A DNA stretch of 64,000 nucleotides, taken from Stromatinia cepivora. Taxonomy: Eukaryota; Ascomycota; Leotiomycetes; Helotiales; Sclerotiniaceae. The stretch spans positions 558,001 to 622,000 of the forward strand of contig RCTD01000008.1 in assembly GCA_014898415.1 (NCBI GenBank). The letters run 5' to 3'. Below, in pieces: positions 1-11,635 of this stretch. Within the stretch, counting starts at the first letter, position 1. Each line of letters begins with the position of its first letter. The position numbers and the translations under genes were made by a program. The notes beneath the pieces are model-generated. The model had not been told where the DNA came from, did no database searches, and saw only the letters and a program-made list of their open reading frames with translations.

Positions 1-72
1 CATCACAAAGCTGGCATCAAGGCTATCCATTTCGTTGCCGGGCACTCAGAGTTCATAGAACGTAAAGCATAA
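1..72 (+). CDS. Possible 3' end of a gene entering from the left
   Basis: From the first base, one frame is open for 23 codons and ends in TAA at 70-72. The residues read like a protein tail (GIKAIHFVAGHSEFIERKA). No family is recognised and so short a frame could be open by chance. If real, the gene is on the plus strand and converges on sub2. Confidence 0.25.
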   Translation, partial: HHKAGIKAIHFVAGHSEFIERKA

Positions 73-404
73 ACACACTTCAAAGAAAACTTTTCTATTG
101 CACCTAATATTTGCGCTAACTTGCTTTCTTTCCCATTGCGTTGCTTTAACCATCATATCGTTGCCCAACGTCTCTAGCTATGAACTTCCAGGCACAATTT
201 ATCTCATAATCTCCACGACTAGAGGTCAATTCCTCCAAATAAACAAATGGCGAAAAAAGAATTCCGTGAAAATAATCGTAATTTTTCTCGTATTGCAATG
301 ACTTCTCAAAATAACGCAACCCAGACAAACAATCGGTGCTGCTAGCCGAAATATGAAAAAAAGTGGAGAGAATATCTTTTGACTCGCGTAAAGGTGTCGA
401 GGAT

Positions 405-2392
405 CTAGTCAGTCTTGGTGTACGCGGCGGAATCGACACCTCCCTCAGGGTACTCTCTGTTATATTTTGTCAGCATTGATAATGAAAAGTGTGGTAAGGC
501 CTGGGTAGCGGGATGGGGAGGCGCAATGAGTTAACTTACGGAAGTGCAACCTCGAATCTTTTCTCAACAGCCTTCAGAACCTCTTGGTCTGCCTCATTGC
601 TGACGAATGAAATGGCAAGACCTTTGGTTCCGAAACGACCAGCACGACCAACACGATGAAGGTAAGAATCTGCATCAGGTGGAAGATCGTAGTTAATAGC
701 CAAGTTAATCTTGTTGACATCAATACCACGACCAAACACATCAGTAGCCACACATATACGCTTGTTGAAGTCCTTGAAGTCATTGAAACGCTTGATACTA
801 CTCGTGTGTCAGTAATGCACAATTCTTCATGATATTATAAGACATACCGTTCCTCTTGGCTGACACCAGAGTGGATTGCAACAGATGGGAAGTTACATTC
901 GCGCAAGAGTTTATCCAGTTCAGTGGCTCTGACTGTGCTCTTGACGAAAATGATAACTTGGTTGAAGGAAAGCTCATCTAGCAATTCGTTAAGACGTCTA
1001 TTCTTCTCTCTTTCTTCTAACTTGATATAATATTGTTGAAGACCATAAAGGGTAAGCTTTGTCTCATTATCAATGTAGATTTCGAGAGGGTTCTGCATGA
1101 ACTTCTTGCAGATAGGTCGAACCTCTTGAGAAAGAGTGGCACTAAACATCATGACTTGTTTTTGTGGTGGTGTGGCTCTGAAGATTTCTTGAACATCGCG
1201 GCGCATATCTATAACAATATCAACATTATGCACCTGGAGACTTTGTAGTCAGACTTACCAATTTGATCCAACATCTTATCACACTCATCGAGAACGAAAA
1301 CCTTGACGCTGTTGAGGCGCAAGTATTTGTCCCGAACGAGAGCGTTCAATCGACCTGGAGTACCGACGATGATGTGTGGATGTGTTTCTGGATTCTTCAA
1401 TACCTCAACATCCTTGCTAATAGGAACTCCACCATAGAAAACACCAATCTTGACATCGGGCATGAAATGACAGAAGCGTTGGTATTCATTTCGAATTTGG
1501 TAAGCCAATTCACGAGTGTGGCACATCACAAGTACGGATGTTTCACCGGCGACTACCTCGACTTGTTGCAGAGTTGTGAGGACGAAAACGGCGGTTTTAC
1601 CGAGACCAGATTTGGCCTGGCAGAGGACGTCTGTTCCAAGAATCGCTTGGGGAATACAGACTTGCTGAACTGTAGTGATCGGACCGAAGTTAGATTAAGT
1701 GATCAAATATATAATCAGGTGCAAGAGATTGCAAGTCCGTCCATCTACGCAAAATACATCCAGAACGCAACACCGAGAATTCACAGATCGAAGTAAAAGC
1801 CCGATATTTGCCTTTGAAGGCGCAGATCGTCAACCTTACACAAACACAATAAGGAAGGCGTCGATTCCGAGTCGATCCTGGAAGTCTCTCGGCATGCACT
1901 TTAAACGTATCTCCTACAAATCTTGCCAGCAATAATATCGCCGCTTTCTCTCGAGATTCTCGCCTAACGCATATGTTTGCCATCATTCCGAATCTTGTAT
2001 CGGACCGGTAGAGACATTCCAGGATCGCTCGTAACTGGCTGAAAGTTTGACCAGAGAGTATTCATTCTTGCTTGCGAGATGGACGGACGCGCTGCGAGAA
2101 GGACAATGATGGAGCTTAGGGATGAAAGTTATGACTAACCCTCCGAAGGATGTTCGAATCCGCACCAGGAAATGGCTCGTAGAAGCTCCGGCTTCAATAA
2201 AAATTCGCGGAAACCAGTCGAATGGATACCAACATAACTGCCCTTCTTGGCCGCAGCTGCATTTCCAGACACCGTCAAATTTCCCGAGTCACCCTTGACA
2301 CCTCCATTTGCGCCAGCAGCTGGTGCTGGTGCCTCTGTTGTTGCGAGCTCTTCATCGGAATAATCAATCAAATCTTCTTCGGCGGCAGACAT
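405..2392 (-). CDS. sub2: ATP-dependent RNA helicase Sub2 (UAP56/DDX39B family)
   Basis: DEAD-box helicase of the TREX complex, acting in spliceosome assembly and nuclear mRNA export. Five exons joined by eye: 2392-2140, 1669-1259, 1208-848, 797-540 and 456-405, giving 444 residues, the usual family length. Visible motifs in order: acidic N-terminus ([16 protein letters not shown]), [14 protein letters not shown] and the Q-motif region [15 protein letters not shown], Walker A AKSGLGKT (about 103-110), TPGR, the family-typical DECD box (about 212-215), SAT (about 244-246), then FGRGIDV and [10 protein letters not shown]. The last 52-nt exon gives a tail ending in TKTD. All joins keep frame and use GT...AG. 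Intron 1 is about 470 nt, far longer than the other three (about 50-85 nt). In this gene family a long first intron could allow autoregulation, but that is inference. It is transcribed away from the RNase P subunit gene. Confidence 0.97.
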
Positions 2393-2931
2393 TTTGATGA
2401 TGTTTATTTAGTTAGAAGCTGGGTTTGTTGTTGCTGTTGAAAGATAAGGCTGATCGCGTAGCTCGATCTTGATCGTCGTTATTCTTGCTGAAAATTGTTA
2501 GGAGTGGATGAAGAATAGAGAAGAAATAAATGAATTAAGAGTTAGATCGTGATGATCCAAGTCGTGGTGAGAAGAATTGAGATGAATGGAGGTCGAGGTG
2601 TTGAAAGAAAGATGGGTGAGCGCGCGACTAAAGGGATTGCTTTGTCTGCGCGGCTCCAATTTCCGCTAAAGATTATGTCACGTGAAAAGATAGCTCAGTT
2701 TTAAATTTCACGCTAATTATATTTAGTGAGCTTACGTAATTGGCTAGCAGATCGTCTTCTCATTTGAACTCGATCTCCAACCTCGACATTTGATGCCATA
2801 TACTATAGTCTGTACTCATCTACTGCATTTATCGAATCTTCTTTAATATACAAACAACTTGCCACAGTAGTTTTGAACTTTTGAGTCTGTCTTTCAACTA
2901 TTCATCAATCAATCTTTGGTTCAAAAGCACA
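2393..2931. promoter_or_regulatory. Bidirectional promoter between sub2 and the RNase P subunit
   Basis: 539 bases separate the two divergent start codons. The stretch holds a perfect palindrome TCACGTGA at 2678-2685, near the middle, and AT-rich DNA around it. No ORF here looks coding. The region must hold both promoters. Confidence 0.7.
2678..2685. promoter_or_regulatory. TCACGTGA palindrome (E-box/Cbf1-type site)
   Basis: The 8-base palindrome lies 286 bases before the sub2 ATG and 247 before the RNase P subunit ATG. CACGTG is the core bound by basic helix-loop-helix proteins such as Cbf1. The same 8-mer recurs at 41096, 47572 and 53948. Confidence 0.55.
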
Positions 2932-3453
2932 ATGGCCAAGTCACAACCCACGAAAGGAGTATCTAAAGTACCAAACAAAGTCTTGTATAGCAGAATATCA
3001 TATCTCTACCAAGCGGCGACTTATCTGGCTTTGCAAGATGATGAAAGCCAAAAACAACCAACCGAGGCAACCGCCTCAGGTTCACCAGTTGAGAATGCCA
3101 TGAAGGATGAGTCGAAGTTCGAAGCAAATATCACTGGGGGATCATATCACCCCCTCGCTCGTCGATTGATTACAGATCTCCGCTCAGTATCTTTGAAAGG
3201 ATTAATGCGGATGTCCCCTGACATGAAGCATTCTATCTGTAAGAATTGTCAAACTTTGTTGATGGAGGGAACAACATGTACTGCTCAAATAGAGAATCAA
3301 AGTAAGGGTGGAAAGAAACCCTGGGCTGATGTGCTGGTTCGAAAGTGTAATACTTGTGGACTAGAGAAAAGATTCCCGCTGGCAGCAGACAGGCAGCCGA
3401 GGAGACCACGAAGATCCACTCAAGAAGCTCAAGCCAGCAAACTTCAGTCATGA
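2932..3453 (+). CDS. RNase P/MRP protein subunit, Rpr2/Rpp21/Snm1 family
   Basis: Single-exon gene of 173 residues. The open frame extends further 5', but the first ATG is at 2932 (context CACAATGGCC), giving MAKSQPTKGVS. The family is a small zinc-ribbon protein of the tRNA 5'-processing enzyme RNase P. Seen here: an N-terminal helical stretch (VLYSRISYLYQAATYLAL), then SYHPLARRLITDLRSVSLKG, and a four-cysteine ribbon made of CKNC and CNTC separated by about 35 residues, followed by the typical GLEKRFP. The basic C-terminus (RQPRRPRRS) suits RNA binding. The order helix, ribbon and basic tail matches Rpr2/Rpp21. It is divergent from sub2, so the two RNA-processing genes share a promoter. Confidence 0.88.
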   Translation: MAKSQPTKGVSKVPNKVLYSRISYLYQAATYLALQDDESQKQPTEATASGSPVENAMKDESKFEANITGGSYHPLARRLITDLRSVSLKGLMRMSPDMKHSICKNCQTLLMEGTTCTAQIENQSKGGKKPWADVLVRKCNTCGLEKRFPLAADRQPRRPRRSTQEAQASKLQS

Positions 3454-4629
3454 ATGCCCTAATTTTGCGGTGGTTCAGGGTCCGTCAGCCAAAAGAAGTC
3501 TTACCTTGAAATGCTTTATAGTTTGTGCCATCTTGAATGCTATGCCAAACGAAAAGGTACCAGTTAGTCTTTTAGGACTCGGCCATATTGGATGCTGGCA
3601 TTGCTCCACAACTTTAACGAAACATATCTCGACGCGACTGAACTGCAAAACAATTACGATAAAAGGGTCCTTTGCGAGATTTCCTCTTTCCTTGCGCCTT
3701 TAAATCATGGCCGATTTCATCCTTAACATTACAGTGCCAATGTTTGTGTTCATCTTGAACATTAAAGCATTAATATCGATACTCATTTTGAGGATAGAAC
3801 TCTCAGTGTCCCATTTGATATAACCCTTCCGATACTGTCTCCAATAATCCGACAAGTCATCTTGAATCACCGGCCACCAAATGTTTTGTGAGTAATGATG
3901 CATTCCCCAATTCCATGAGTCAACTCTAATAATTCTCAGATTCAGCATTGGGCAAAGTTGAACAAAGTTTTTTGTGGGTGCAACTGGCCTCATCCATCAA
4001 AGAAAGATATGTTGGATCCATTTTTATTTGAATTTCAGTATCAAAATTAAGCATCTCTTTTATTTATGAATGGAATTTCACATCGTTCAAAGGATTCATT
4101 ACAGAGTTGAGAAAGCAATTACTGTTTTGTGAAGGGCACCCTTTAGGACGAATTTGGGATTTGGAACCTGGAAGGCCCCATATTTTCTGTGTCATCATTG
4201 TTGCCCAATACTACTTAGAATCATACGCAAGTTTGCCCATTCTCAGGTCGGTACGAGACATGGTTAGACCTGAGTTGTTTAAACGCTAGCATCCTTTGAA
4301 GCATACATCATACATGCTGAGGGCTCTAATCGAAGGCACATAATTCCTCACTCTACGCTTTTCACAAAAATACATGTCGTGACCACCGGAGCAATCGATC
4401 CAATCATGAATCCATAATTTATTATTTATCATTTATCAATTAATTACTAATATCTCAGGACGATTGTCCAATCGAATTTCAGAGCAAGCATTATTCCTGC
4501 GTTCATCCTTTTGCCTTGCAGGTTTAATGCTATTCTATACGAACTGTCAATTGAGCTGTGGTAAGTTTGAGTCGGTCTCGTGAAGCCATCAGCTTCTGGG
4601 CTTCGTATCAATACTAGTGGTGTAAGAAG
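3454..4629. other. Intergenic, no supported gene
   Basis: AT-rich DNA without a convincing gene. A 97-codon minus-strand ORF at 3700-3993 is tryptophan-rich (for example VDSWNWGMHHYSQNIWW), which is odd for random DNA, but I recognise no family and see no splice partners. It may be a gene remnant. Confidence 0.5.
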
Positions 4630-5086
4630 ATGGAAAGCGCGGACGAAGATGACCCAGCTTCATTAGAGCGCCGTGTTCCTTATCATGCGAGTGATAAGAG
4701 CATTATTTACGAAGACTGGACGGTCAAGCCTGGAATCGTAGATGGTTATGATCATAACCTTAACTGTCACCTTAGGCAAGCTGATATGCGGCTATGTACT
4801 CAAAGAAGCTAAAGAGAGACGGCGAGTATTGGGCGTTCAGTCGATTAGAGATAAAGCGCAACTATCAGTGGATAACCTTCAGAATGATGATTGTGAAGAT
4901 CGATACCTCAATTTTCTTAACGCCGAATTAAAGAGAGTTGCAGACTGTGAGCGGGGAAAAACCTATGTATTGGGGGTAGTCGCCGAGTTTAAAAAAGTCG
5001 AGTGGGGGAAAGAAGAAAGACAAACAAAGAGCATTATCGAGGTAGAAGTGCAAGAGGAAGACGGACGAGACAAGATTCACGGTTGA
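4630..5086 (+). CDS. Hypothetical ORF, possibly a gene remnant
   Basis: Two overlapping frames can be joined into 141 codons by removing 4745-4775, which starts GTTATG, contains CCTTAAC and ends TTAG. At 31 nt that is shorter than ordinary fungal introns, so a frameshift is equally possible. The N-terminal part contains SDKSIIYEDWTVKPG, which resembles the segment of fungal cytochromes P450 just after the ExxR helix, but no heme loop or other P450 part follows. The rest is charged (KEAKERRRVLGVQ and so on) and matches nothing I know. I lean towards a remnant. Confidence 0.25.
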
Positions 5087-7319
5087 AGAGCCGATAACGC
5101 CTCAAGGTGCGGTTTCGAGGACGTCTTTCTTTGGGCAATCTAGCTGTGGCGACCATCGAGTGGTTATCAAAATCGAGCCTTTGACACCTCCGACGCTTTG
5201 ATAGAGGTGAGAGAAGGAAAGAAAAGAAGAAGGTAGCAACAAGAAGAAGACGATGACTCTGACTCAACCGATCCCTCCCGGAACAAGCGCCGAATGATAT
5301 GAGGTACTCCTGCAGGCCAGGGCCTGTGAGTCGTGGTGTCGGGGTGTCGGGGGCTTGCGTTACCCGAAGCTCGTGAAACCTGATAGGGTGGTATTACTGC
5401 CGATGGTACATGGAGATCAATGTAAAACTAGGTACCTGTTGACGAAAATGCTACCGTTCTCACGCTTTTACTGGTGGATAAATTTCGCCGCTTTATGCGT
5501 CTTGCGTCTTGGATCCTTACTTGTGTGCGGAATTTCAATATACGATTTTGCAGGATGCAAGCTTGCCAAGTAGAATGGGCTAGTAAAAAACATGCGATGA
5601 TTGCAGAAAAGCATCTGCCGGTCCTTCCACAAGAAAGTCATGTTCACCGACGATTATCATCGAGGCACCAAATCAAACCAATCAAAGCCGAGTACTACAT
5701 TCGCAATAGTCATGCATACAGTTACACCATGTCCTTTCGCTTCCACCTGACTTATCATTCACATCTTTGGTATTGATTTTGATACAGATTTCATAAAGGC
5801 TTGGTCGCAACTATTATACCAGCTATATTAGCTGACCACTCTATGCATCTCTTTATCTTGATAACTCAAACTGTCGTCCCTCTTATAATTTATGACGAAG
5901 TCCATTTCTATATCATTAGTGTGTGAACAACTGGAGCCTCATTTCTTTCCCGAGCAAGACCCTTTTGACTATTTGGCCCCTTATCCGTCCCATGACCCTT
6001 GCCCCAATTTCAAATTTCAAAACATCACTTGGCGGTCTCTCCACGCAATAAGCATCAATGCAACCCACTGCATTGTCCTCGATAAACACATTCTGGTTCA
6101 AACTTCTTCCACGACCTCTATTTTAAAACATTCAAAATGTCACAAGCCTATCGAGGACCACTGCCAATACCCTTGATGCAAACCCCTGACATATCAAAGA
6201 AAATGCTGATCCGTAAATGATTGGTAATTATCCCAAACAAGACAGAAATTTCGAGGAGGGAACTGATGGACTTTAGAAGGAGTCTATAGATTTGAGGCTC
6301 TGTGACAGATATGCAGCAGATGCAAGCACCGTTTGTTCTTCCTGTCTCAGATACTTGCATGCCTACAAATACCAAAGCAAGTGAAGACTAAAGAAGAGAA
6401 TTAGTTAGTAATTTATACATAGTTCTCCCACCTATACAGATATTTAACAAGACGGACAAAATCTCAGTGCCAGGTTGCAAGTATAATTATCAAAAGCATG
6501 AGTGCATGAATAGTGATTTCTGTAATGTGTTAGAACGAAGAATGAGAGGAAACGGTGAAAATCTGGAGGTGGGCTTAGGACCCCTTCTTCTTGGCTACTT
6601 ACATTAACAATCATAGCCCCGCAGGCTTATTCTAAGCCTATAAAAGCATCAGGACATGATACATTTGACGAAAGTTATACAATCTCTACATAATGTTTCC
6701 ATCTGGGGCTTTTGGGATAAAAGCGGTTGTTCGTGACTCCCCGCAAAGGCTAGAATTAGCCTGCAACTCATTGATATTATAAATCTTCAAGAAGCCAGAC
6801 TTGCCCTATTTATCCTTCATTAAGTCCGTTCAACTGAGTCAGAGTTATGCTGGCCATTTATTTTCAACAAACTTGTCATCATCAGCTCTGTTAGATCCTG
6901 ACGATTTCACCAACAGCGGATGGGACTTCTGAAACGGCAACGGCGTAGGCCCCGATTATTACAGAGGCGCGGAATGATGTTTTCACACTTTTATAAGCTT
7001 GGATTAGTGACAACTATCTCTACTCGGAAAATAGAGAACATTTTTACACCGTGCGAGGGAATCAGATTTTTCTTCAAAATGTCAATGTTGACATCGGACT
7101 GCGAAGAATGATCATGGTTTTCGTGGAGGAAGAGGGCATCTTGATGTGATCTGCATGGCGCGGTTGGAAAAACAATTAATCGAGATGTGTGGGAGAAAGT
7201 GGAGGATGCTAAAATGGCATCTAAAACATCTGAAACAAGGAAAGTGTCGACATAGCTAATTAATATCATAAATTCATATTACGTCTTTGGACAATTTGCG
7301 TCTTAGCTATTGAAATTTT
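5087..7319. other. Long intergenic stretch, no supported gene
   Basis: 2.2 kb with only short, compositionally unremarkable ORFs on both strands. A GT-rich stretch near 5330-5350 (GTGGTGTCGGGGTGTCGGGG) is the only local composition feature I noticed. No repeat pair, terminal inverted repeat or transposase motif is visible. The downstream end is the 3' side of the amidase gene. Confidence 0.5.
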
Positions 7320-9478
7320 TTATATGATAGGAACATTTTTCGCCCTGTAATCATACCACAACGGACTCGTCCTCTTCTGTTGCAAGCCCACCAAACTCTG
7401 CTGCAAATCTTCGATTGCACTCGCATACCTAATCAAATTTGCCTCACTCCAAGCAGTTCCCATCAGTGCCAATCCAAACGGCATTCCATCGACTGGGCTT
7501 ACGCCCGCCGGCAAGGTAATCATTGGGTACCCCGCTTGTGCCGCAATTTGATAAGTTTGACCAACATCGGGCGGTACCAATAGCGCAGTGAGTTGAGCTC
7601 CATTATTGTATAGAGCGGCATCTATTCCGTCTTCACGGGTTGTTCGATGACAGAAATTGAGGGCTTCCCAGTATGTTTCATTCATAATCCCGCCTGTAGC
7701 GAGAGAAGCTAGGAACCCGTCTTGTCCTGATTTAAAGGCAGGGTGGACATCAGGAAGGCCACCTTCGGATCCAACGTTGTCGATATTGTATTGCACGATA
7801 TCTTCAACAGTGCGGATATCTGTATTGTTTAGCTCTGAAAGATATTTTACTATGTCGTTGTAGAAATCGACTGCTACGTAAGTGTACTCGGATTCGTTGG
7901 AATATCCGCGAGTAGTGCCATAATCCCAATCCCAGCCATCTTGAGAAATAATGGTTTGCCAGTAGGGCAGTTCAGTACCATTTACGATTGTGGCTCCAGC
8001 GGCTTCTATCTCAGAAATGAGATTGAGCAGTTGGGATTGTTGGTTCGAGTCGGCAAATTTCCAAAAGCTAAGCCAGGGAAGTCCAAAAATCGCACCTTGA
8101 AGAGCGGTTTTGTTGGTAAGGTATTGGGAGTAGCCACCAGCTGGGGCGTCTTGCACAAGAGTATAGTTGTCACGGGCATCTGGGCCGTAAATTCCGTCAA
8201 GGCAATAGGTAGCGTCTCGGACAGTTTTAGCGATACATCCGACGGTGTCTTGATTATGGGATTCGGGAATGACTCTGAGGAGTTGTGAGCATGGCATACA
8301 TGGTTATTAAGAGACGTATGGTGTCCAACAGTCTGAACTGCAGTCTGATTCGAGACTTTTCGATGCTCGAAAAGGTGTGAATGTTTCAGGAAGCTCTCGT
8401 TATGAATTTGATGTTTCAAATGACTTCATGATTCCGAAATGGTTTATATGTTCCAAACTAATTCAAAGGCGAGAAGACTCTCATTATTGGACTGCAGTCT
8501 GGACCATTGGACACTCTGAATATGCTAGATAACTTACCCATCACGTGAAGTAAGGCCAACAGTCGGCTTGATACCGACGACACCATTTCTCTCGGCGGGA
8601 TTGATAACGCTCCCATCAGTCTCAGTGCCTAGGGCAAAAGTAATGAGGTTTGCACCAACAGCCGAGGCACTCCCTGATGAGCTTCCTCCAGGCGTAGTAG
8701 TTAAGTTATATGGTGATCGACACTGTCCACCCCTGGCTGAATAGCCTTCGGAATATGAGTTTGACCGCATATCAGCCCATTCACTGAGAGTGCTATGTCC
8801 CATCAGAATAGCTCCAGATTCGCGAAGCCGTTTCACGACGTGGGCATCACGAGGAACGATGGAACCAAGCAACATCCAAGAACCAGCAGTAGTTTCTAAT
8901 TTGTCCTTGGTGGCAATATTCTGGCACGTGTTAGTGGAGTCATGAGAGAATGAATCCTTTGACGCTCACGTCTTTGACTAGAAATGGTATGCCGTGTAAT
9001 GGTCCACGGAGATTACCTAGTTTACGTTCATGGTCGAGTGCAGAAGCTATCTGGATAAACTCAGGATTTATCTGCATTATAGCCCTATCAAATTTTTAAT
9101 CAACGATTCCAAGATGCTATAAAGTAAAGCACATCCCACTCACCTGATATATTCGTCTGTCTGATAAATCCTCTCCAAATAACACATAACAATCTGCACC
9201 GAAGTCAATCTCCCGCTTGACAAAGCCGCTTGTAATTGGTCAATTGAAGCTTCTTCCAACTTAAATCCATTACATAGTGGCATGGGGAATTGGCCACTGT
9301 CCGCTAAACTGCCATTTTGAAGAATAGGAAAGTCGTATGGAGAGGGGTCCTCCAAGAGCTGGGTTTCTACAAAGTCTGTGACGTTAAAATCAGGCTTTGA
9401 GTACTTCGGACTTGGACTCCCAATTGTCGAGACAATCAACGTAGTCGCTGTGACCAATACTTTGATGAGCACCATCAT
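7320..9478 (-). CDS. Secreted amidase, amidase-signature family
   Basis: Predicted amide hydrolase of the Ser-cisSer-Lys family, 595 residues from four exons: 9478-9144, 9084-8970, 8920-8538 and 8274-7320. The N-terminus (MMVLIKVLVTATTLIVSTIG) looks like a signal peptide, so export is likely. The substrate cannot be told. The triad is visible: Lys149 in PFLVKD, the cis-Ser about 230 in TPGGSSSGSASA, and the nucleophile Ser254 in GTETDGSV. The 24-residue spacing between the serines fits the family. Also seen are GPLHGIPF and GIKPTVGLTSRDG. Each join is in frame; the third gives RDG-VIPESHNQDTVG as expected. Introns 1 and 2 are about 50-60 nt but intron 3 is 263 nt because it holds an inverted-repeat insertion. 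Several NxT/NxS sites suit a secreted glycoprotein. The gene looks functional if intron 3 is still spliced. Confidence 0.93.
8321..8514. mobile_element. MITE-like inverted-repeat element inside amidase intron 3
   Basis: The 29 bases at 8321-8349 and the reverse complement of 8486-8514 agree closely: both begin GTGTCCAA and share ACTGCAGTC near the end, with differences mostly in the middle. The 194-bp unit has no coding capacity and lies wholly within the intron, between donor 8537 and acceptor 8275. I see no clear target-site duplication. TA occurs near both edges, but the offsets differ. A non-autonomous DNA transposon remnant is the simplest reading. Confidence 0.6.
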
Positions 9479-10251
9479 GCTAATGGAATTGAGGAAGCAG
9501 GAATAGATGGAGAAATGAAACGGACTTAGGGAATGAAACACATTATGTACTGACACACTAATCATTTGGACCGATAAGGTATGCGTATGCTTTCCTTAAC
9601 GTCACCCACCTTTGAAGGTGCAGATACACATGCATATCTACCCGTCAGCGCTCATGCAAGCCAAGAGATTGATGGCAAATCCATTCTGCCGGTGAAGTCA
9701 AAGATTCATCATATGTTCTCCACTCCATTACCGGTGAAGTGGTCGGACTTTACCGATTCATATCAGATATAGCACATCGGTGTAAAGTCAATCTTCATAG
9801 GTAAAAGTGGGAAGAAGATAAGAAATTGTGGAAGATATTTGTCTAAGCTTTGTGTTGATGGGTTTTGCTAACCTCACGGAAGAACCTTTTACCGAATTTG
9901 TGCACCAGAATTCCCCTCAAAATATATTTATTGTTAATACCTACTAGGTATGCTGGATTGAGATTGGATGTGGAAAAAGCATTTTGGGTGTAAAATTCGA
10001 AAATCTATAAATCAAATCTATAATTTGTTCCTTATTTAATATTGTCCTTTCCTTGCTTAGTGATATGAAAATATGCAGTCAGACAATCGCCAAGATGACG
10101 TTGTTGATTGGCCCAGATGGAGAACCACAATAGTTTAATACATCTCATTGTTCTTCATGACTTCGACATTTCAAAGCGAAACATACCACTAGGGAATCAA
10201 CCATTCCTCTAAACGATCTCCAATAAGGATCAATACATATTATAAGCCAAT
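9479..10251. promoter_or_regulatory. Divergent promoter region, amidase and DUF92 gene
   Basis: 773 bases between two divergent starts. One short ORF (9581-9772) has no sign of coding. An imperfect direct repeat is visible around 9687-9740 (TGCCGGTGAAGTCAAAG and TACCGGTGAAGTGGTCGG). I see no known operator. Confidence 0.5.
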
Positions 10252-11383
10252 ATGAAGGCCGCCATCGCCATTCCTGTCACCCTGGCTATGGTGTATCGAG
10301 CTGGATCGCACAAACGTTTAACTCCTGGAGGTCTTGTTGCAGCCGTAATTACAGCAGCCGCACATGCTTTGCATCCATGGAATCTACCTTTTGCACTTTT
10401 GATAATCTTCTATCTCATTGGTACAAGAGTTACCAAAGTTTGTTCGATTTCCTGTACCCTAATCTACTGTTCTAATGAATACAGGTTAAACATGATGTTA
10501 AGGCCAAGTTGACGATGCAATCTACCGGTACTGCTGGAGGGGAAGGGGCTCGTACTCATATGCAAGGTAGGATATTATTTCACTTATTTGAATGCCAAAA
10601 CTAATTTTTTTAGTCCTCGCGAACTCTGCCGTTGCCTCCGTTCTTACCCTCATGCACGCCTATCAACTACACAAACGAGAAAATGAGCCCGATTCGTCTA
10701 AGGAGGTTTGTTACACTTGGGCCGGTGACCTTCTTGTGGTGGGGATAATAGCAAATTATGCAGCTGTGGCGGCGGACACTTTCAGCTCAGAGCTCGGGAT
10801 TCTATCCTCAACCCAACCACGACTCATTACATCCCCAAGTCTGCGAAAAGTCCCACCGGGAACAAATGGAGGTGTTACCGTTTGGGGTCTCGTGGCAGGC
10901 CTGCTAGGTTCTCTCATAATTGTTACTGTTTCAATGGCCCTGGTGCCATTCTGTAGCACTGGGGAATCTGCGGAGAATGGATGGTCCTTTTTACAGCGAC
11001 AACGCTTTACGTATGCTTTAACTATATGGGGAGCTCTAGGCAGTGTGGTGGATAGCTTTTTAGGTGGATGGTTCCAGATGAGCGTTGTGGACACAAGGAC
11101 TGGACGTATTGTGGAAGGACAAGGTGGAAAGAGGGTATTGATTGATGCGGGTGATCCCACCGGTATGCATCATGAGAAGAGGGCTTACTCAGATGCCTCC
11201 AAAAAGTCACTCAAATCAAGTCTCAAGCATGATCACCCAAGCCGAATTATTGAGAACGGATATCTGAACATCCTTGATAATAACGAGGTCAATCTTCTCA
11301 TGGCCTTAACCATGAGCTTAGGAGCTATGGGTATTGCAAGCTGGGTATGGAATATCCCATTTTCAAGCATCTATACCTTTTAA
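10252..11383 (+). CDS. DUF92/TMEM19-family integral membrane protein
   Basis: 345 residues from three exons: 10252-10437, 10485-10566 and 10614-11383. The family includes human TMEM19 and plant VTE6 (a phytyl-phosphate kinase); the role of the fungal members is not established. Visible: an N-terminal hydrophobic helix with LTPGGLVAAVITAAAHAL, a second membrane helix (FALLIIFYLIGTRVTK), the conserved GTAGGEGAR-type loop followed by VLANSAVAS, the family signature AADTFSSELG, and TNGGVTVWGLVAGLLGSLI. Later helices contain YALTIWGALGSVVDSFLGG and the C-terminal LLMALTMSLGAMGIASW. An insert rich in Ser/Lys (about residues 270-300) precedes the final helices. Both introns are about 47 nt and the joins are in frame. 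It probably lies in an intracellular membrane. Confidence 0.9.
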
Positions 11384-11635
11384 GGCGCGGTCTTTTCACG
11401 ATTTATGATTATACTCAGCTCTTAGTAACATAGTATACATAGCTTCTTAACACATGATATTTATGTAAAAATTTTCACACTTCACGGCAACTTATACAAT
11501 CAAGACATCCACAAGTGTGGTTGAAGTATAAACATCATCTAAGTTACCTATATACAACCGTCAAATGTATGAATTGACACGATCCGCACCTCCCACGAAG
11601 GAATTTTTTTACAAGGAAAGAGAAGCAGAGGCAAA

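Noticed and set aside
1263..1796. 177-codon plus-strand ORF
   Set aside because: It lies antisense to the sub2 helicase exon and introns; the sub2 motifs on the other strand are decisive.
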